A stretch of DNA of 64,000 nt from CALLMM01 sp964429855 (GCA_964429855.1 CAYSDM010000019.1:6530-70529), one strand, 5' to 3'; positions 42,619-51,051 are shown, counted from the first letter of the stretch. Program-made: numbers and translations. Notes: generated from the sequence alone by a model not told the origin.

Positions 42619-42745
42619 ACTAGCAGATCGTCATGGTAGTTTGGAGGGCTGTCATTCTGAGCGAAGCGAAGAATCTTTAAGATGTCTCGCTGCGCTCGAC
42701 ATGACAGCCAGGCGATGCAGCCGTTCTACCTTGACGGTGTACTAG
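42619..42745 (+). mobile_element. MITE-like repeat, copy 2
   Basis: The shortest copy, 127 bp. ACTAG occurs at both ends (42619-42623 and 42741-42745). Left part GATCGTCATGGTAGTTTGG, centre TGTCATTCTGAGCGAAGCGA, right part CCAGGCGATGCAGCC. The right-end CTAG contains the flagellin 2 stop codon (TAG on the minus strand), so the element sits exactly at the gene end. Confidence 0.75.
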
Positions 42746-44169
42746 CGCAGAAGCGCAAGCACAAGCTGCGGGTTCTGGTTCGCCTGCGCCAGAACGGAGG
42801 TTCCCGCCTGCTGGAGGATCTGGTTCTTGGTGAGACTGACCACCTCCTGCGCCACATTCGTATCGCGAATCTGCGACTCGGAAGCGGACAGGTTCTCCAC
42901 GCCGACGCCCAGGAAGCGGATGGTGCTGTCCAGGGTGTTGCGCTGGAAGGCTCCAAGCTGCGCCCGCAATCCAGATATCTGCGAGATCGCCTCATCCACA
43001 ATCTTGATGGCGTTTGACGCTCCCGTCGCTGTCGTCACATTGATGGAAGAGAGATTACTTCCGGAGACAACGGTATTGCCCAGGGCGGATATCTGCGCGC
43101 TTGTGATCGAAGTGTTCACGGTCTGCCCGGAGTTGGCACCGATCTGGAACTGCAATGCTCCGGCCGTCACAGTCGCCACATTGCTGCCGGCGGTCGTCGT
43201 GCTGTTGCCCGCCTCAGTCAACAGAATGCTGTTGCCATAGGTGTCGGTCAGACGAAGACCCGAATCACCGCTGGCGCGTCCACCGGTGAAGGTGGCGGTG
43301 GTGCTGCCGATCTGCACAGAGGCGACAGCATTGATCCCGCTGACGCTGGTGCTGGTGGTTCCGTTGATGATGGTCGCGCTCTCCGACAGAGAGACCTGGA
43401 AGTTGGCTCCGAAGTTCTGCTGTGTCAGCACGATGCTCTCGCTGCCGAAGTTGGCTCCGACGCCGGTGATGCTGGCGAGATTGTTGATCTTGTCCACGAC
43501 CGTCTGCACGGTATCGCTGGCCGCCACCGAGATGGACTGACCGTTGATGACGATATTGCCCGCATTGGCGACCGTCGCATTGACGGAGGCGTAGGTGGCG
43601 GCTCCGGTGACGGAGGCGCGTGTGGCGGTGGTGGAGACAGTGACGCTGACATTGCCGGACGAAGTAGAGGCTCCGGCGAAGGTGCTGCTGACATAGATGC
43701 CGGACAGTCGGGTGGAGTCCACGAGCGCCGCGGCGATACCGGACGTTCCATCCAGCAGTTTTTTCGCTCCGAACTGAGTCTGTGTGGCAATGCGTTGAAT
43801 GCTTGCCAGCGCGGAATCGATCTGCGTCTGGTTTGCCTGCACGGCATTGACATCGTTCGCGCCGGTGTTGGATGCGCTGACTGCCAGCGTGCGAACGGAG
43901 CGCAGAAGCGAGTTGATCTCTGCCAGCGAACCTTCCGCGGTCTTGATCAGGTTGTTGGCGTCCTGGGCATTGGAGACGGCTTGATTCATGCCGTCAATCT
44001 GAGCGCGCAATCCTTCCGAGATAATCAGTCCCGCCGGGTCGTCGGCGGAGCGGTTGATACGAAGACCGGAAGACAGTCGCTCAATCGAAGTCGAAACCGC
44101 CTGGCTGGTCTGCTGAAGGTTGCGCAGTGCCCCGATAGCCGTTACGTTCGTGTTTATTCTCAAACTCAT
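42742..44169 (-). CDS. fliC: Flagellin 2
   Basis: A 475-aa flagellin, same length as flagellin 1. The N-terminal part (MSLRINTNVTAIGALRNLQQTS) and C-terminal part (QISGLRAQLGAFQRNTLDSTI, NQNPQLVLALLR) differ from flagellin 1 at several positions, while the middle third is identical. AGGAG precedes the ATG, and a GGA-loop hairpin is in the leader at the same distance. I found no sigma-28 site upstream, in contrast to flagellin 1. Its stop codon lies in the end of a MITE-like repeat. Confidence 0.95.
   Translation of the reverse strand: MSLRINTNVTAIGALRNLQQTSQAVSTSIERLSSGLRINRSADDPAGLIISEGLRAQIDGMNQAVSNAQDANNLIKTAEGSLAEINSLLRSVRTLAVSASNTGANDVNAVQANQTQIDSALASIQRIATQTQFGAKKLLDGTSGIAAALVDSTRLSGIYVSSTFAGASTSSGNVSVTVSTTATRASVTGAATYASVNATVANAGNIVINGQSISVAASDTVQTVVDKINNLASITGVGANFGSESIVLTQQNFGANFQVSLSESATIINGTTSTSVSGINAVASVQIGSTTATFTGGRASGDSGLRLTDTYGNSILLTEAGNSTTTAGSNVATVTAGALQFQIGANSGQTVNTSITSAQISALGNTVVSGSNLSSINVTTATGASNAIKIVDEAISQISGLRAQLGAFQRNTLDSTIRFLGVGVENLSASESQIRDTNVAQEVVSLTKNQILQQAGTSVLAQANQNPQLVLALLR
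43123..43715 (-). repeat. Flagellin 2 segment identical to flagellin 1 (593 bp)
   Basis: Partner of 41293-41885. Encodes residues about 152-349 of both flagellins. Confidence 0.85.
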
Positions 44170-44232
44170 TGTGAATGATCTCCTCCGTGAACCTGCAGGG
44201 GCGGATCTCGTGTTGTCTACCTCCCTGCGGGT

Positions 44233-44253
44233 GTTTCGGCGTCCTGCCGAAAC
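44233..44253 (-). promoter_or_regulatory. Flagellin 2 leader hairpin with AGGA loop (possible CsrA site)
   Basis: On the minus strand GTTTCGGC, loop AGGAC, GCCGAAAC: perfect 8-bp stem, 64 nt before the start codon. It shares its stem sequence and GGA loop with the flagellin 1 leader. The rest of the interval to 44468 shows no clear promoter. Confidence 0.5.
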
Positions 44254-44468
44254 GGCGCGTCATAATTCGCGTTTTCTGTTTCAGGGGACAATATGTCCGA
44301 GTGTCCCAAAGCCAATGTTTGGCAATTTCGAAATAAGACATCCCGCAGAAGATTACCGGGTTTCAGAAAAAAACCTGTGGATTCTGCTATCTGTCTTCAC
44401 AGGATACTCGTCTCGTCAGAGAGGAATGCCGGAGAGCCGAGGCGAATGTGCGCCCGTAAGGAGGAAGA

Positions 44469-45437
44469 ATGCCAATGCACTACCTGCGCGAAGAGATTTT
44501 TCCGGCAGGATACCCCTGCCCGGAGTGTCATGCGGCGACCCTCTGCGAACTGCCGGGAGGAGTCCTGATGGCGGCATGGTATGCCGGAGAGTATGAGACC
44601 GCGCTGGATGTCGCCATCTACGCATCCTGTAAAGCGCCGGGCGAACAGTGGACAGATCCGCAGATGCTTGTCAACACGCCCGGTTTTTCGGAAGGTAATC
44701 CGACGCTCTATGTCGATTCGGAAGGCGCGCTCTGGCTCTTCTATGCGACGATTCGCGGTAAAGGGTGGCACACCTGCGAGTTAAAATATACTCGTTCGCG
44801 CGATGGAGGGCGCGTCTGGGAGCCTTCTGTCATGCTCCGGGAGGAGTGGGGTTGGATGACCAGCAACAAGCCGATTACGCTTGAAGGAGGCGCGATTCTG
44901 CTGCCGTTGTATGAGGAGCGCGGCACGGCGTTCACGCTCCGCTCCGACGATGGCGGGAAGAACTGGAGTTCATCCAATCTGGTGGAGACACCGGGGGGAG
45001 TCATTCAGCCGGCGCTGGCTCCGCGACCGGATGGAACGATTCAGATGTATCTTCGCACCTACGAACCTGAATCGGATGAGCGAACCATCTGGCGGTCTGT
45101 TTCAGAGGACGGCGGAAGAAGCTGGCTGCCGCCGAAACGAGTCTCTCTGCCGAACCCCAATGCGCGGGTGGATGTGCAGTCGCTGCGCTCCGGGGCGATA
45201 GCGCTGGCTTTCAATGATACCCCGCGCCTGCGCTCCCCGCTGACCGTCGCCTTATCGGACGATGAGGGAGAAACCTGGGGCTGCCGTGTGGACGTGGAGA
45301 CCGATCATGCGGAGTTCTCCTATCCGGCTCTGATCCAGTCTGCGGATGGTCTCTGCCATCTGGTCTACACGCATCGCCGGGTGAATATCGCGCATGTCGC
45401 GTTCGATGAAGAGTGGCTGCGCGCCTCGTCGAAATAG
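44469..45437 (+). CDS. Sialidase-fold (BNR/Asp-box) protein
   Basis: A 322-aa six-bladed beta-propeller protein of the sialidase superfamily. Four Asp-box motifs are visible: SRDGGRVW, SDDGGKNW, SEDGGRSW and SDDEGETW. It has no signal peptide, and the typical catalytic Arg triad cannot be checked with certainty by eye. A glycosidase or sugar-binding role is likely, but specificity is unknown. AAGGAGG upstream of the ATG. Confidence 0.8.
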   Translation: MPMHYLREEIFPAGYPCPECHAATLCELPGGVLMAAWYAGEYETALDVAIYASCKAPGEQWTDPQMLVNTPGFSEGNPTLYVDSEGALWLFYATIRGKGWHTCELKYTRSRDGGRVWEPSVMLREEWGWMTSNKPITLEGGAILLPLYEERGTAFTLRSDDGGKNWSSSNLVETPGGVIQPALAPRPDGTIQMYLRTYEPESDERTIWRSVSEDGGRSWLPPKRVSLPNPNARVDVQSLRSGAIALAFNDTPRLRSPLTVALSDDEGETWGCRVDVETDHAEFSYPALIQSADGLCHLVYTHRRVNIAHVAFDEEWLRASSK

Positions 45438-45641
45438 GGCGTGCAACTTTTCCGCCGCGAGATTCGTCTAATCAGCAGGAACGCAAAACGCGCGCGACGA
45501 AAAAACAGGCCAAAAAAGCGGCTGACGGGTGTCACGCGAGAAATAGCGTTTCGTATAAGATCATCAGGAAGAAGTGCAGGGCAGGCGTTCTTGTCGCCGA
45601 GTGGAAGACGCCATGTTTTTCGGAGGAGGGCCCGTCGGGCC

Positions 45642-47168
45642 ATGATCTATACGGACAGCCGCCAGAAACGGAATACGCAGATCGTCTCTCCTGCTGACAG
45701 CGATCCTGTCGGCGCGGCAGAGATGATCTTGCGCCGCTATGGGGCACGGGCTATCTCCCTGTTGACCTCCGCCCGACAGATCGAAGAGGGCAGGCTGCTT
45801 CCGGCGCGTCTGAGCGCTAACGACTGTTATGTCGCGCTGGAAGAGGCGTGCCGGAAGATGGCGCGAGTCGCCGTCCGCAAGTTTCGACAGCAGGCGGCGG
45901 AGGGAGGATCGCTGGCGGAGCGGCTCGATACGCTCTTTCCCGATCCCGTCGCCTATCTGGCGCGCGCCATAAAGTCGGTCATCAGCGACCATGGGCGCGT
46001 GGAGAGGCGGGAGATTCCAACGGTTCCGCTGGAGCAGCCCATCGGTCCCTCCGACAGCAGCAGTCCGCTGCATCTGATGGACACGCTGGCGGAGACCCGC
46101 ACCTGGAAACTGCCGGATCAGGCGCTGATGGAACGCGATGAGCGCGCGCAGTTTCGTCTTGCGCTGAAAAAGGCGCTGAAAACCATCCCGCAGAACTATC
46201 TTCAGGCGTTGTTGCGGGACCTGGACCGGGAACGTCAGCGACAGCAGGGAGTGAAGATTGCGCCGGAGACCGATCGCGAACGGCAGACTCTCTGCCGCGC
46301 ACGTGCCGCGCTGACCCAGATTATCCGACGCGAGTGCGATGAAGATAATCCCTTCGTGCGTCTGCTGGCGCAGCAGAGGAGCAGCCGCGTGCCGAAGAAG
46401 ACCCGACCTTCCTCCGAATGGAGCGGAGAGCGTCAGGACGCTCTATTCCGCAGGCTGATGCAGACGAGTTGGACGGAGCGCGCCGCGGAGCGTTCGGACG
46501 ACTCGGTTGAAGAGGCGGTCGTCAACTATATTCACACGACGAGCAACGTTGCGCCGCCATCGCCGGAGTTTCGGCAGGCGATGCGCGTGCTCGATCTCTA
46601 TAAGATGGAGTTCCCGACTCCGCAGACCCCGGCGGCACAGGAACTCTATGCCCGCGCTCGTTCGCTTCGACAGGCAGGCAAGATCGAGGAGTCGCTTCGC
46701 TGTTATAAAGCCTGCTATGACGCGGAGCCGACCTTTTTCGAGGCGTTGAATGAGGTGGGAGTGCTCTACAGCCAGTTGGGCAATCTGCGCGATGCGCTGA
46801 AGGTCTACCTGAGCATCATCGAGCGAGACCCGCCCGGCGGTCATAAGTATCGCGCCGCGACCAATGCGGCGGACATCTACCTGACCTGGTTCGATACGGG
46901 GCGGAACCGGGAGCGTAACATCGAACGGGCCACCTTCTATGCGAAACTGGCCATGGAGCGCCCGACCCCGATGCGCGCCTGCAACCTGATACTGGCGTAT
47001 GTCAAAGACCGTTACTATGAAGATGCGCGCAAGGTGATGGAGACGGCGCTTCGTGAAAACTCTTCCGAGTGTCCCGCAGAGAAGTTCCTGCAGACACTCT
47101 TTCAGATACGCGATGCAGACCTGATCGGCTGGTGGGACTGGCTTGACAGAGAACTGGCAAAGGAGTAA
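45642..47168 (+). CDS. Sigma-factor-like / TPR two-part protein
   Basis: A 508-aa protein. The N-terminal part (about 20-235) has the layout of a sigma-70-like protein: a region-2-like helical stretch including DPVAYLARAIKSVISDHGR, then a region-4-like stretch (FRLALKKALKTIPQNYLQALL...RQTLCRARAALTQIIRRE). The C-terminal half (about 355-470) has TPR-like helix pairs (ARSLRQAGKIEESLRCYKACYDAEP). It may be an unusual ECF-type regulator with a protein-binding domain. The start is ATG 45642: GGAGGAGG lies upstream with a small GGCCCG/CGGGCC hairpin in the spacer. No anti-sigma factor is adjacent. Confidence 0.55.
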   Translation: MIYTDSRQKRNTQIVSPADSDPVGAAEMILRRYGARAISLLTSARQIEEGRLLPARLSANDCYVALEEACRKMARVAVRKFRQQAAEGGSLAERLDTLFPDPVAYLARAIKSVISDHGRVERREIPTVPLEQPIGPSDSSSPLHLMDTLAETRTWKLPDQALMERDERAQFRLALKKALKTIPQNYLQALLRDLDRERQRQQGVKIAPETDRERQTLCRARAALTQIIRRECDEDNPFVRLLAQQRSSRVPKKTRPSSEWSGERQDALFRRLMQTSWTERAAERSDDSVEEAVVNYIHTTSNVAPPSPEFRQAMRVLDLYKMEFPTPQTPAAQELYARARSLRQAGKIEESLRCYKACYDAEPTFFEALNEVGVLYSQLGNLRDALKVYLSIIERDPPGGHKYRAATNAADIYLTWFDTGRNRERNIERATFYAKLAMERPTPMRACNLILAYVKDRYYEDARKVMETALRENSSECPAEKFLQTLFQIRDADLIGWWDWLDRELAKE

Positions 47169-47177
47169 ACTGGAGCC

Positions 47178-47354
47178 ATGAAGATAATGAAATGGTTGAA
47201 AACGGCGGTTCTGGTGTGTCTGTGGGTCGCGCCTCTGGGCGTGCTCTCCCTGCCTCGCGCGCAGGCGGACGCTTCGCAGGGGGCAGCTCTTCGCAGCGAA
47301 CAGAGCCACGAATTCGGCAACAAGGGCAAAGACGGACAGGAGACTGGCGGCTAG
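47178..47354 (+). CDS. Small secreted peptide, 58 aa
   Basis: A 58-codon gene that starts 9 nt after the stop of the sigma-like gene. The N-terminus has a basic start and a hydrophobic core (KTAVLVCLWVAPLGVLSLP), with a cleavage-like ARAQA-type end (RAQADA), leaving a polar mature peptide of about 28 residues (ending GKDGQETGG). TGGAG is very close to the ATG and AAGGAG is 13 nt away. It could be an exported partner of the sigma-like protein. A terminator follows. Confidence 0.5.
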   Translation: MKIMKWLKTAVLVCLWVAPLGVLSLPRAQADASQGAALRSEQSHEFGNKGKDGQETGG

Positions 47355-47394
47355 TTCGATAGCGCCCACGTATCCCTTCATACCATACTTCTGA

Positions 47395-47431
47395 GGCGGC
47401 TCCCGTTGTGCGGGAGCCGCCCTGTTTTTTT
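47395..47431 (+). terminator. Intrinsic terminator
   Basis: GGCGGCTCCCG (47395-47405) and CGGGAGCCGCC (47411-47421), loop TTGTG, followed by CTGTTTTTTT. Ends the sigma-like/58-aa peptide operon. Confidence 0.92.
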
Positions 47432-47463
47432 CGCTCCCCTATCTTAACCCGAACTATTCCTGC

Positions 47464-47492
47464 TTGCTTCGTTCAGGAATTAGTGGTACAAT
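47464..47492 (+). promoter_or_regulatory. Sigma-70-type promoter for the DUF1559 gene
   Basis: TTGCTT (47464-47469), 17-nt spacer, TACAAT (47487-47492), with TGG before the -10 (extended -10). The leader holds a short upstream frame (ATG 47502, 7 codons) with a run of ten As. Confidence 0.75.
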
Positions 47493-47581
47493 ATGTGTGT
47501 TATGAAAAAAAAAATCGTGTCATGAATGGTGATGCAAATCGAATTGAGTACGAAATCCTTCCTGTCTTAAAGGAGAGAATC

Positions 47582-48304
47582 ATGCCGGAAGCTACTTCCC
47601 GGGGCGAAGTCGGATCCTCTCAGGGGGCGTCCCGTGCTGGATTTACGTTGATAGAGCTTCTCGTAGTAATCGCTATCATCGCGATACTTGCCGCCATCCT
47701 CTTCCCCGTCTTCGCGCAGGCGCGGGCAAAAGCCCGGGCAGTAGCCTGTCTGTCCAACTGTCGGCAGATCGGCACGGCGGTAGCCATGTATATCACCGAT
47801 TACGACGAGATGTTCCCTCTGGTCAGCTTCCCGACTCCCGCCAATACATGGACAGCAACCGTTCAGCCCTATATCAAGAATCAGGCAATCCTGCGCTGCC
47901 CGGACGATCGCAGCGCCAACTGGACAGCGGGACGCCTCTCCTCCTACGGGGTCAACGCCTGGTTTACCCCGAACGCTCCCGTGCGCTACACCTCTCTGGC
48001 GCAGATTGCCTCGCCGGCTTCCGTGATCTATCTGTCGGAGAGCGCGGATAACCGGCGTCCGGATCACTTCCCTCCCTACTGCTGGAACCCGCGAGACCCG
48101 ATCACGCCTCCTTTTTGTCCCATGCTCGGTCCATTCTTCGATGCCGACAACCATCCCGTTATGCTGGCGTCTCGGCGTCATCAGGGAGGGTTCAACAACA
48201 TCTATCTGGACGGACATGCCAAATGGAATCAATGGTTACAGATATGGTTCGAGAGGCTGGATCAGGGCGTCTATCACGGTAATTTTGACCCGCGTCAGCC
48301 CTGA
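47582..48304 (+). CDS. DUF1559 prepilin-like (pseudopilin) protein
   Basis: A 240-aa protein with a prepilin signal: SRAG, cleavage, FTLIELLVVIAIIAILAAILFPVF, with the Glu at +5. The C-terminal H-x9-DG motif is HQGGFNNIYLDGH (about 200-212). Members are numerous in Planctomycetes, Verrucomicrobia and Armatimonadota and are thought to use the type II/IV pilin export machinery. AAAGGAG precedes ATG 47582. It is transcribed alone from the promoter at 47464. Confidence 0.92.
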   Translation: MPEATSRGEVGSSQGASRAGFTLIELLVVIAIIAILAAILFPVFAQARAKARAVACLSNCRQIGTAVAMYITDYDEMFPLVSFPTPANTWTATVQPYIKNQAILRCPDDRSANWTAGRLSSYGVNAWFTPNAPVRYTSLAQIASPASVIYLSESADNRRPDHFPPYCWNPRDPITPPFCPMLGPFFDADNHPVMLASRRHQGGFNNIYLDGHAKWNQWLQIWFERLDQGVYHGNFDPRQP

Positions 48305-48336
48305 TATCTCTATCACGCCAGGAGGTTCGCTTCAAA

Positions 48337-48846
48337 GTGCATCCGGGAGAGGGAATGGAAAGAAAAGGCATGCAGTCGTTTTATCGCGCGCCGAATCTGG
48401 AACTGGACTGGGAGGAGGCGCGCCGCTTTCACGGTCATCTAGGTCCCTGGCTGGCTCTGGGAATGAAGATGGGAGCGGAAGGGATGCGTATCCTGGGAGC
48501 GCGACCACATTTCGGTGTGCAGGTCGTGGCGGGATGCCGACCAGAGCCGCCGGTCTCGTGTCTGATTGACGGGTTGCAGTGGATGACCGGAGCCACCTAC
48601 GGGAAGCGCAATATCGTCTTACAGGAGCAGGAGGAGGTTGTCGTTTCGGTGCGTAACACGGAGACCGGCGCGGAGGTCACCATGACGCTTCTTCCCGGCC
48701 TCCACGGTCAGATCTCCCAGTGGTTCGAAGAGCATGGAGATGAAGTCTCCGCGCGGAAACTGTGGGAGATGCCGGCGGAGAGACTGTTCCGTCTGCAGAG
48801 CGGCGGGCTGCCCCACAGCGAGGGGAGCGGCGGCGATGCAGCCTGA
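48337..48846 (+). CDS. FmdE-family protein
   Basis: A 169-aa protein like subunit E of formylmethanofuran dehydrogenase (FmdE/PF02663). The core FHGHLGPWLALGMKMG, then AGCRPEPPVSCLIDGLQWMTGATYGKRN, carries the His and Cys residues typical of this metal-binding family. Here it is the first gene of an operon with ECF transporter subunits, which suggests it handles the same metal or cofactor. The start is uncertain: GTG 48337 (GGAGG, spacing 11) or ATG 48355. It overlaps the next gene by 11 nt. Confidence 0.8.
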   Translation: MHPGEGMERKGMQSFYRAPNLELDWEEARRFHGHLGPWLALGMKMGAEGMRILGARPHFGVQVVAGCRPEPPVSCLIDGLQWMTGATYGKRNIVLQEQEEVVVSVRNTETGAEVTMTLLPGLHGQISQWFEEHGDEVSARKLWEMPAERLFRLQSGGLPHSEGSGGDAA

Positions 48847-49375
48847 CACCGCCAACGAGGGGGCTTCCCGGGAAAACCTCCCTGTTGCGTGTGAGATGGC
48901 GCTGGGCGGTCTCTTCTGCGCGCTGGGGATTGTAGTGCCCATTCTGTTTCATGCGGTTGGACTGGGACGTGTCTTCCTGCCTATGCATCTGCCCGTTCTG
49001 GCGGCAGGAATGCTGCTCCGCCCGCGTATCGCCCTGGCAGTCGGCATCCTGACTCCTTGGAGTTCGATGCTGCTGACCGGAATGCCTCCGTTCCCTCTGG
49101 TGATCCTGTTGAGTCTGGAGCTGGCCGCGCTAGCGGGAACTGCCGCCGTTCTACTGTCGCTGCGGCTGCCCTGGTTGGTTGCGCTGCCGGCTGCCATCTG
49201 TGTCCGATGCCTTCTTACGTGGCTTCTGACCTCACTGTTCGGCGGCGCGCTGGGGCTGCCTCCGCAGGCGGCGGGGTGGGCGGCGGTCCTATCCGGACTG
49301 CCCGGTATCCTTCTGCAGATTGTCTGCGTTCCTCCGATCTTCCTCGCGATACAGGCGCGCCGCAGGGCGTTTTGA
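48836..49375 (+). CDS. ECF transporter S component (substrate-binding membrane subunit)
   Basis: A 179-aa protein with about five or six membrane helices. GLGRVFLPMHLPVLAAGMLL and LTGMPPFPLVILLSLELA match S components of energy-coupling factor importers. These bind one vitamin or metal; the specificity here is unknown. ATG 48836 has GGGGAG at spacing 8 and overlaps the FmdE gene. T and A subunits follow. Confidence 0.75.
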   Translation: MQPDTANEGASRENLPVACEMALGGLFCALGIVVPILFHAVGLGRVFLPMHLPVLAAGMLLRPRIALAVGILTPWSSMLLTGMPPFPLVILLSLELAALAGTAAVLLSLRLPWLVALPAAICVRCLLTWLLTSLFGGALGLPPQAAGWAAVLSGLPGILLQIVCVPPIFLAIQARRRAF

Positions 49376-49383
49376 TAGCAGGG

Positions 49384-50088
49384 ATGTGGAGCCAACCCTA
49401 TCTAGAGACCTCCAGCCCCCTCCACCGCTGCGATCCGCGCTTGAAAACCATCGGAACCTTTCTGTTTGTGGTCGCTGTGGCCGCTGCGCGCTCCGGCTCT
49501 CCGGTTGTGTGGCCGCTGCTGTCGGCGATACTGCTGAGCCTCACTCTCTTTGCCAACCTCTCCATCACTCTCCTGCTGCGTCGGATCGCTCCCGTCCTGT
49601 GGATAATCGTGCTGGCAGTTGTCACCGGCTTTTTCAGCGGGACATGGGAGAGGGGACTCACTCTGTCAATGCGCTGCCTCCTGTGCGCCTACTGTGTGGC
49701 TCTGCTTTCGGCGACTACGCGCTTTCTGGACCTGATCGCCTCGCTGCAGTGGATGCGGACGCCCTCCCTGTTTTTATCGCTGCTGCTGCTGACATACCGC
49801 TACCTGTCCGTTCTGTCGGAGGAAGCGGTGCGCATGCGGCGCGCCTGGCAATCGCGGGGGGGCGCAATCGATTCATTTCGCGCACTGCTCGCTTTCAGTG
49901 GTCTGGTCCACGCCCTTCTATGGCGTTCGGTCGAGCGGTCAGAGCGGATCGCCAATGCCATGGTCTCGCGTGGATTTGAAGAGAGGCTGCCCGCGCGCCC
50001 GCTAGCCCCTCTGCGGCTGTCGGCGCTCCTGTGGCTGGCGGCTGTCGGAGGCGCGTTTGTCCTGATTCTCGTGGGAACTGCCCGATGA
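49384..50088 (+). CDS. ECF transporter T component, CbiQ-like
   Basis: A 234-aa transmembrane coupling subunit. It begins YLETSSPLHRCDPRLK, as CbiQ/EcfT proteins do, and carries the coupling motif ANAMVSRGFEERL (about 191-203), similar to the usual AMxxRGF. It links S component to the ATPase. The start is uncertain: ATG 49384 lacks good spacing, and TTG 49372 overlaps the S-component stop. The cbiO-like gene overlaps its end by 4 nt. Confidence 0.85.
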   Translation: MWSQPYLETSSPLHRCDPRLKTIGTFLFVVAVAAARSGSPVVWPLLSAILLSLTLFANLSITLLLRRIAPVLWIIVLAVVTGFFSGTWERGLTLSMRCLLCAYCVALLSATTRFLDLIASLQWMRTPSLFLSLLLLTYRYLSVLSEEAVRMRRAWQSRGGAIDSFRALLAFSGLVHALLWRSVERSERIANAMVSRGFEERLPARPLAPLRLSALLWLAAVGGAFVLILVGTAR

Positions 50089-50828
50089 GCATCGTCCATG
50101 TCAACGATCTATCCTACTGCTATCCGAACGAGCGATCTGCATTGAAGTCGGTTTCATTCTCTATGGAGGCGGGCGAAAAGGTCGCCCTGATCGGACCAAA
50201 CGGAGCGGGGAAGTCCACCCTGCTGCTGCATCTCAACGGTCTGCTAACCGGGGACGGGGAGATTCAGATAGACGGCATCACGTTGGGAAGGAAGACCCTC
50301 CGCGAAGTTCGCAGGCGGGTCGGACTGGTTTTTCAGGACCCGGATGATCAGCTATTTATGCCAACGGTGCTGGATGATGTCGCTTTCGGACTGCTCAATC
50401 AGGGGTTGGGTTGGGAAGAGGCGGCGCGGCGCGCTCTGCATACGCTGGAGGAGGTGGGCATGGCGGAAGCTGCCGAGTATGCGCCGCAGCACCTCAGCCT
50501 CGGGCAGAAGAAGCGGGTCGCGCTGGCGGGTGTGCTGGCAATGCAGCCGCCGGTGCTTGTGTTGGATGAGCCGACCGCCGGGCTGGACCCTCGCGCTCGC
50601 CGGCAGTTAATCCGGCTGCTTGAGCGGCTTCCACAGACTCTACTGGCGGCAACCCACGATCTTGAGATGGCGCTGGAACTATGTCCCCGTGCGCTGATTA
50701 TGGATGAAGGAACGATTGTGGCGCAGGGAGACACGAAGATTCTATTCGAGGACACCGCGCAGCTGGAACGGCACGGGTTAGAGCAGCCCTGCAGCCTGCG
50801 CACTGAGCATCGCGGGACCCCTCTATAA
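50085..50828 (+). CDS. ECF transporter A component, CbiO-like ATPase
   Basis: A 247-aa ABC ATPase: Walker A GPNGAGKST, Q-loop VFQDPDDQLFMPTV, signature LSLGQKKR, Walker B VLVLDEPTAGLDP, switch THD. QDPDDQLF is typical of CbiO/EcfA. It powers the importer; a second ATPase subunit is not present, so it may act as a homodimer. ATG 50085 overlaps the T-component stop (ATGA). Confidence 0.9.
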   Translation: MSIVHVNDLSYCYPNERSALKSVSFSMEAGEKVALIGPNGAGKSTLLLHLNGLLTGDGEIQIDGITLGRKTLREVRRRVGLVFQDPDDQLFMPTVLDDVAFGLLNQGLGWEEAARRALHTLEEVGMAEAAEYAPQHLSLGQKKRVALAGVLAMQPPVLVLDEPTAGLDPRARRQLIRLLERLPQTLLAATHDLEMALELCPRALIMDEGTIVAQGDTKILFEDTAQLERHGLEQPCSLRTEHRGTPL

Positions 50829-50930
50829 AAAGGCTCTACCACCCGACCCCTTCGCACGAGCAGCCGTGACAAGGAGACCGCGAGCAGGGGAGTAGATGGC
50901 AACGACAGCGATAGAGTTTACTCCTATGCG

Positions 50931-50959
50931 TTGCACATCCGTGGCAGTTAGGGTATACT
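50931..50959 (+). promoter_or_regulatory. Strong sigma-70-type promoter for rpsB-tsf
   Basis: TTGCAC (50931-50936), 17-nt spacer, TATACT (50954-50959). The transcript would start near 50966 and have a leader of about 310 nt, most of it a MITE-like repeat. The interval 50829-50930 shows nothing else. Confidence 0.8.
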
Positions 50960-51051
50960 AACCCGGTTTTTCGGCAATCACACACCGGCGCCGCCGAGAC
51001 GACTGGTCTTCTGCAGAAGCGGGATAAAGGGGGGATCCACCTTCTCCCGTT

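Noticed and set aside
47408..47581. N-terminal extension of the DUF1559 protein
   Set aside because: It would start before the promoter; AAAGGAG and the prepilin signal fix the start at 47582.
49057..49383. Longer N-terminus for the ECF T component
   Set aside because: Lies in another frame of the S-component gene; family similarity begins at about 49384.
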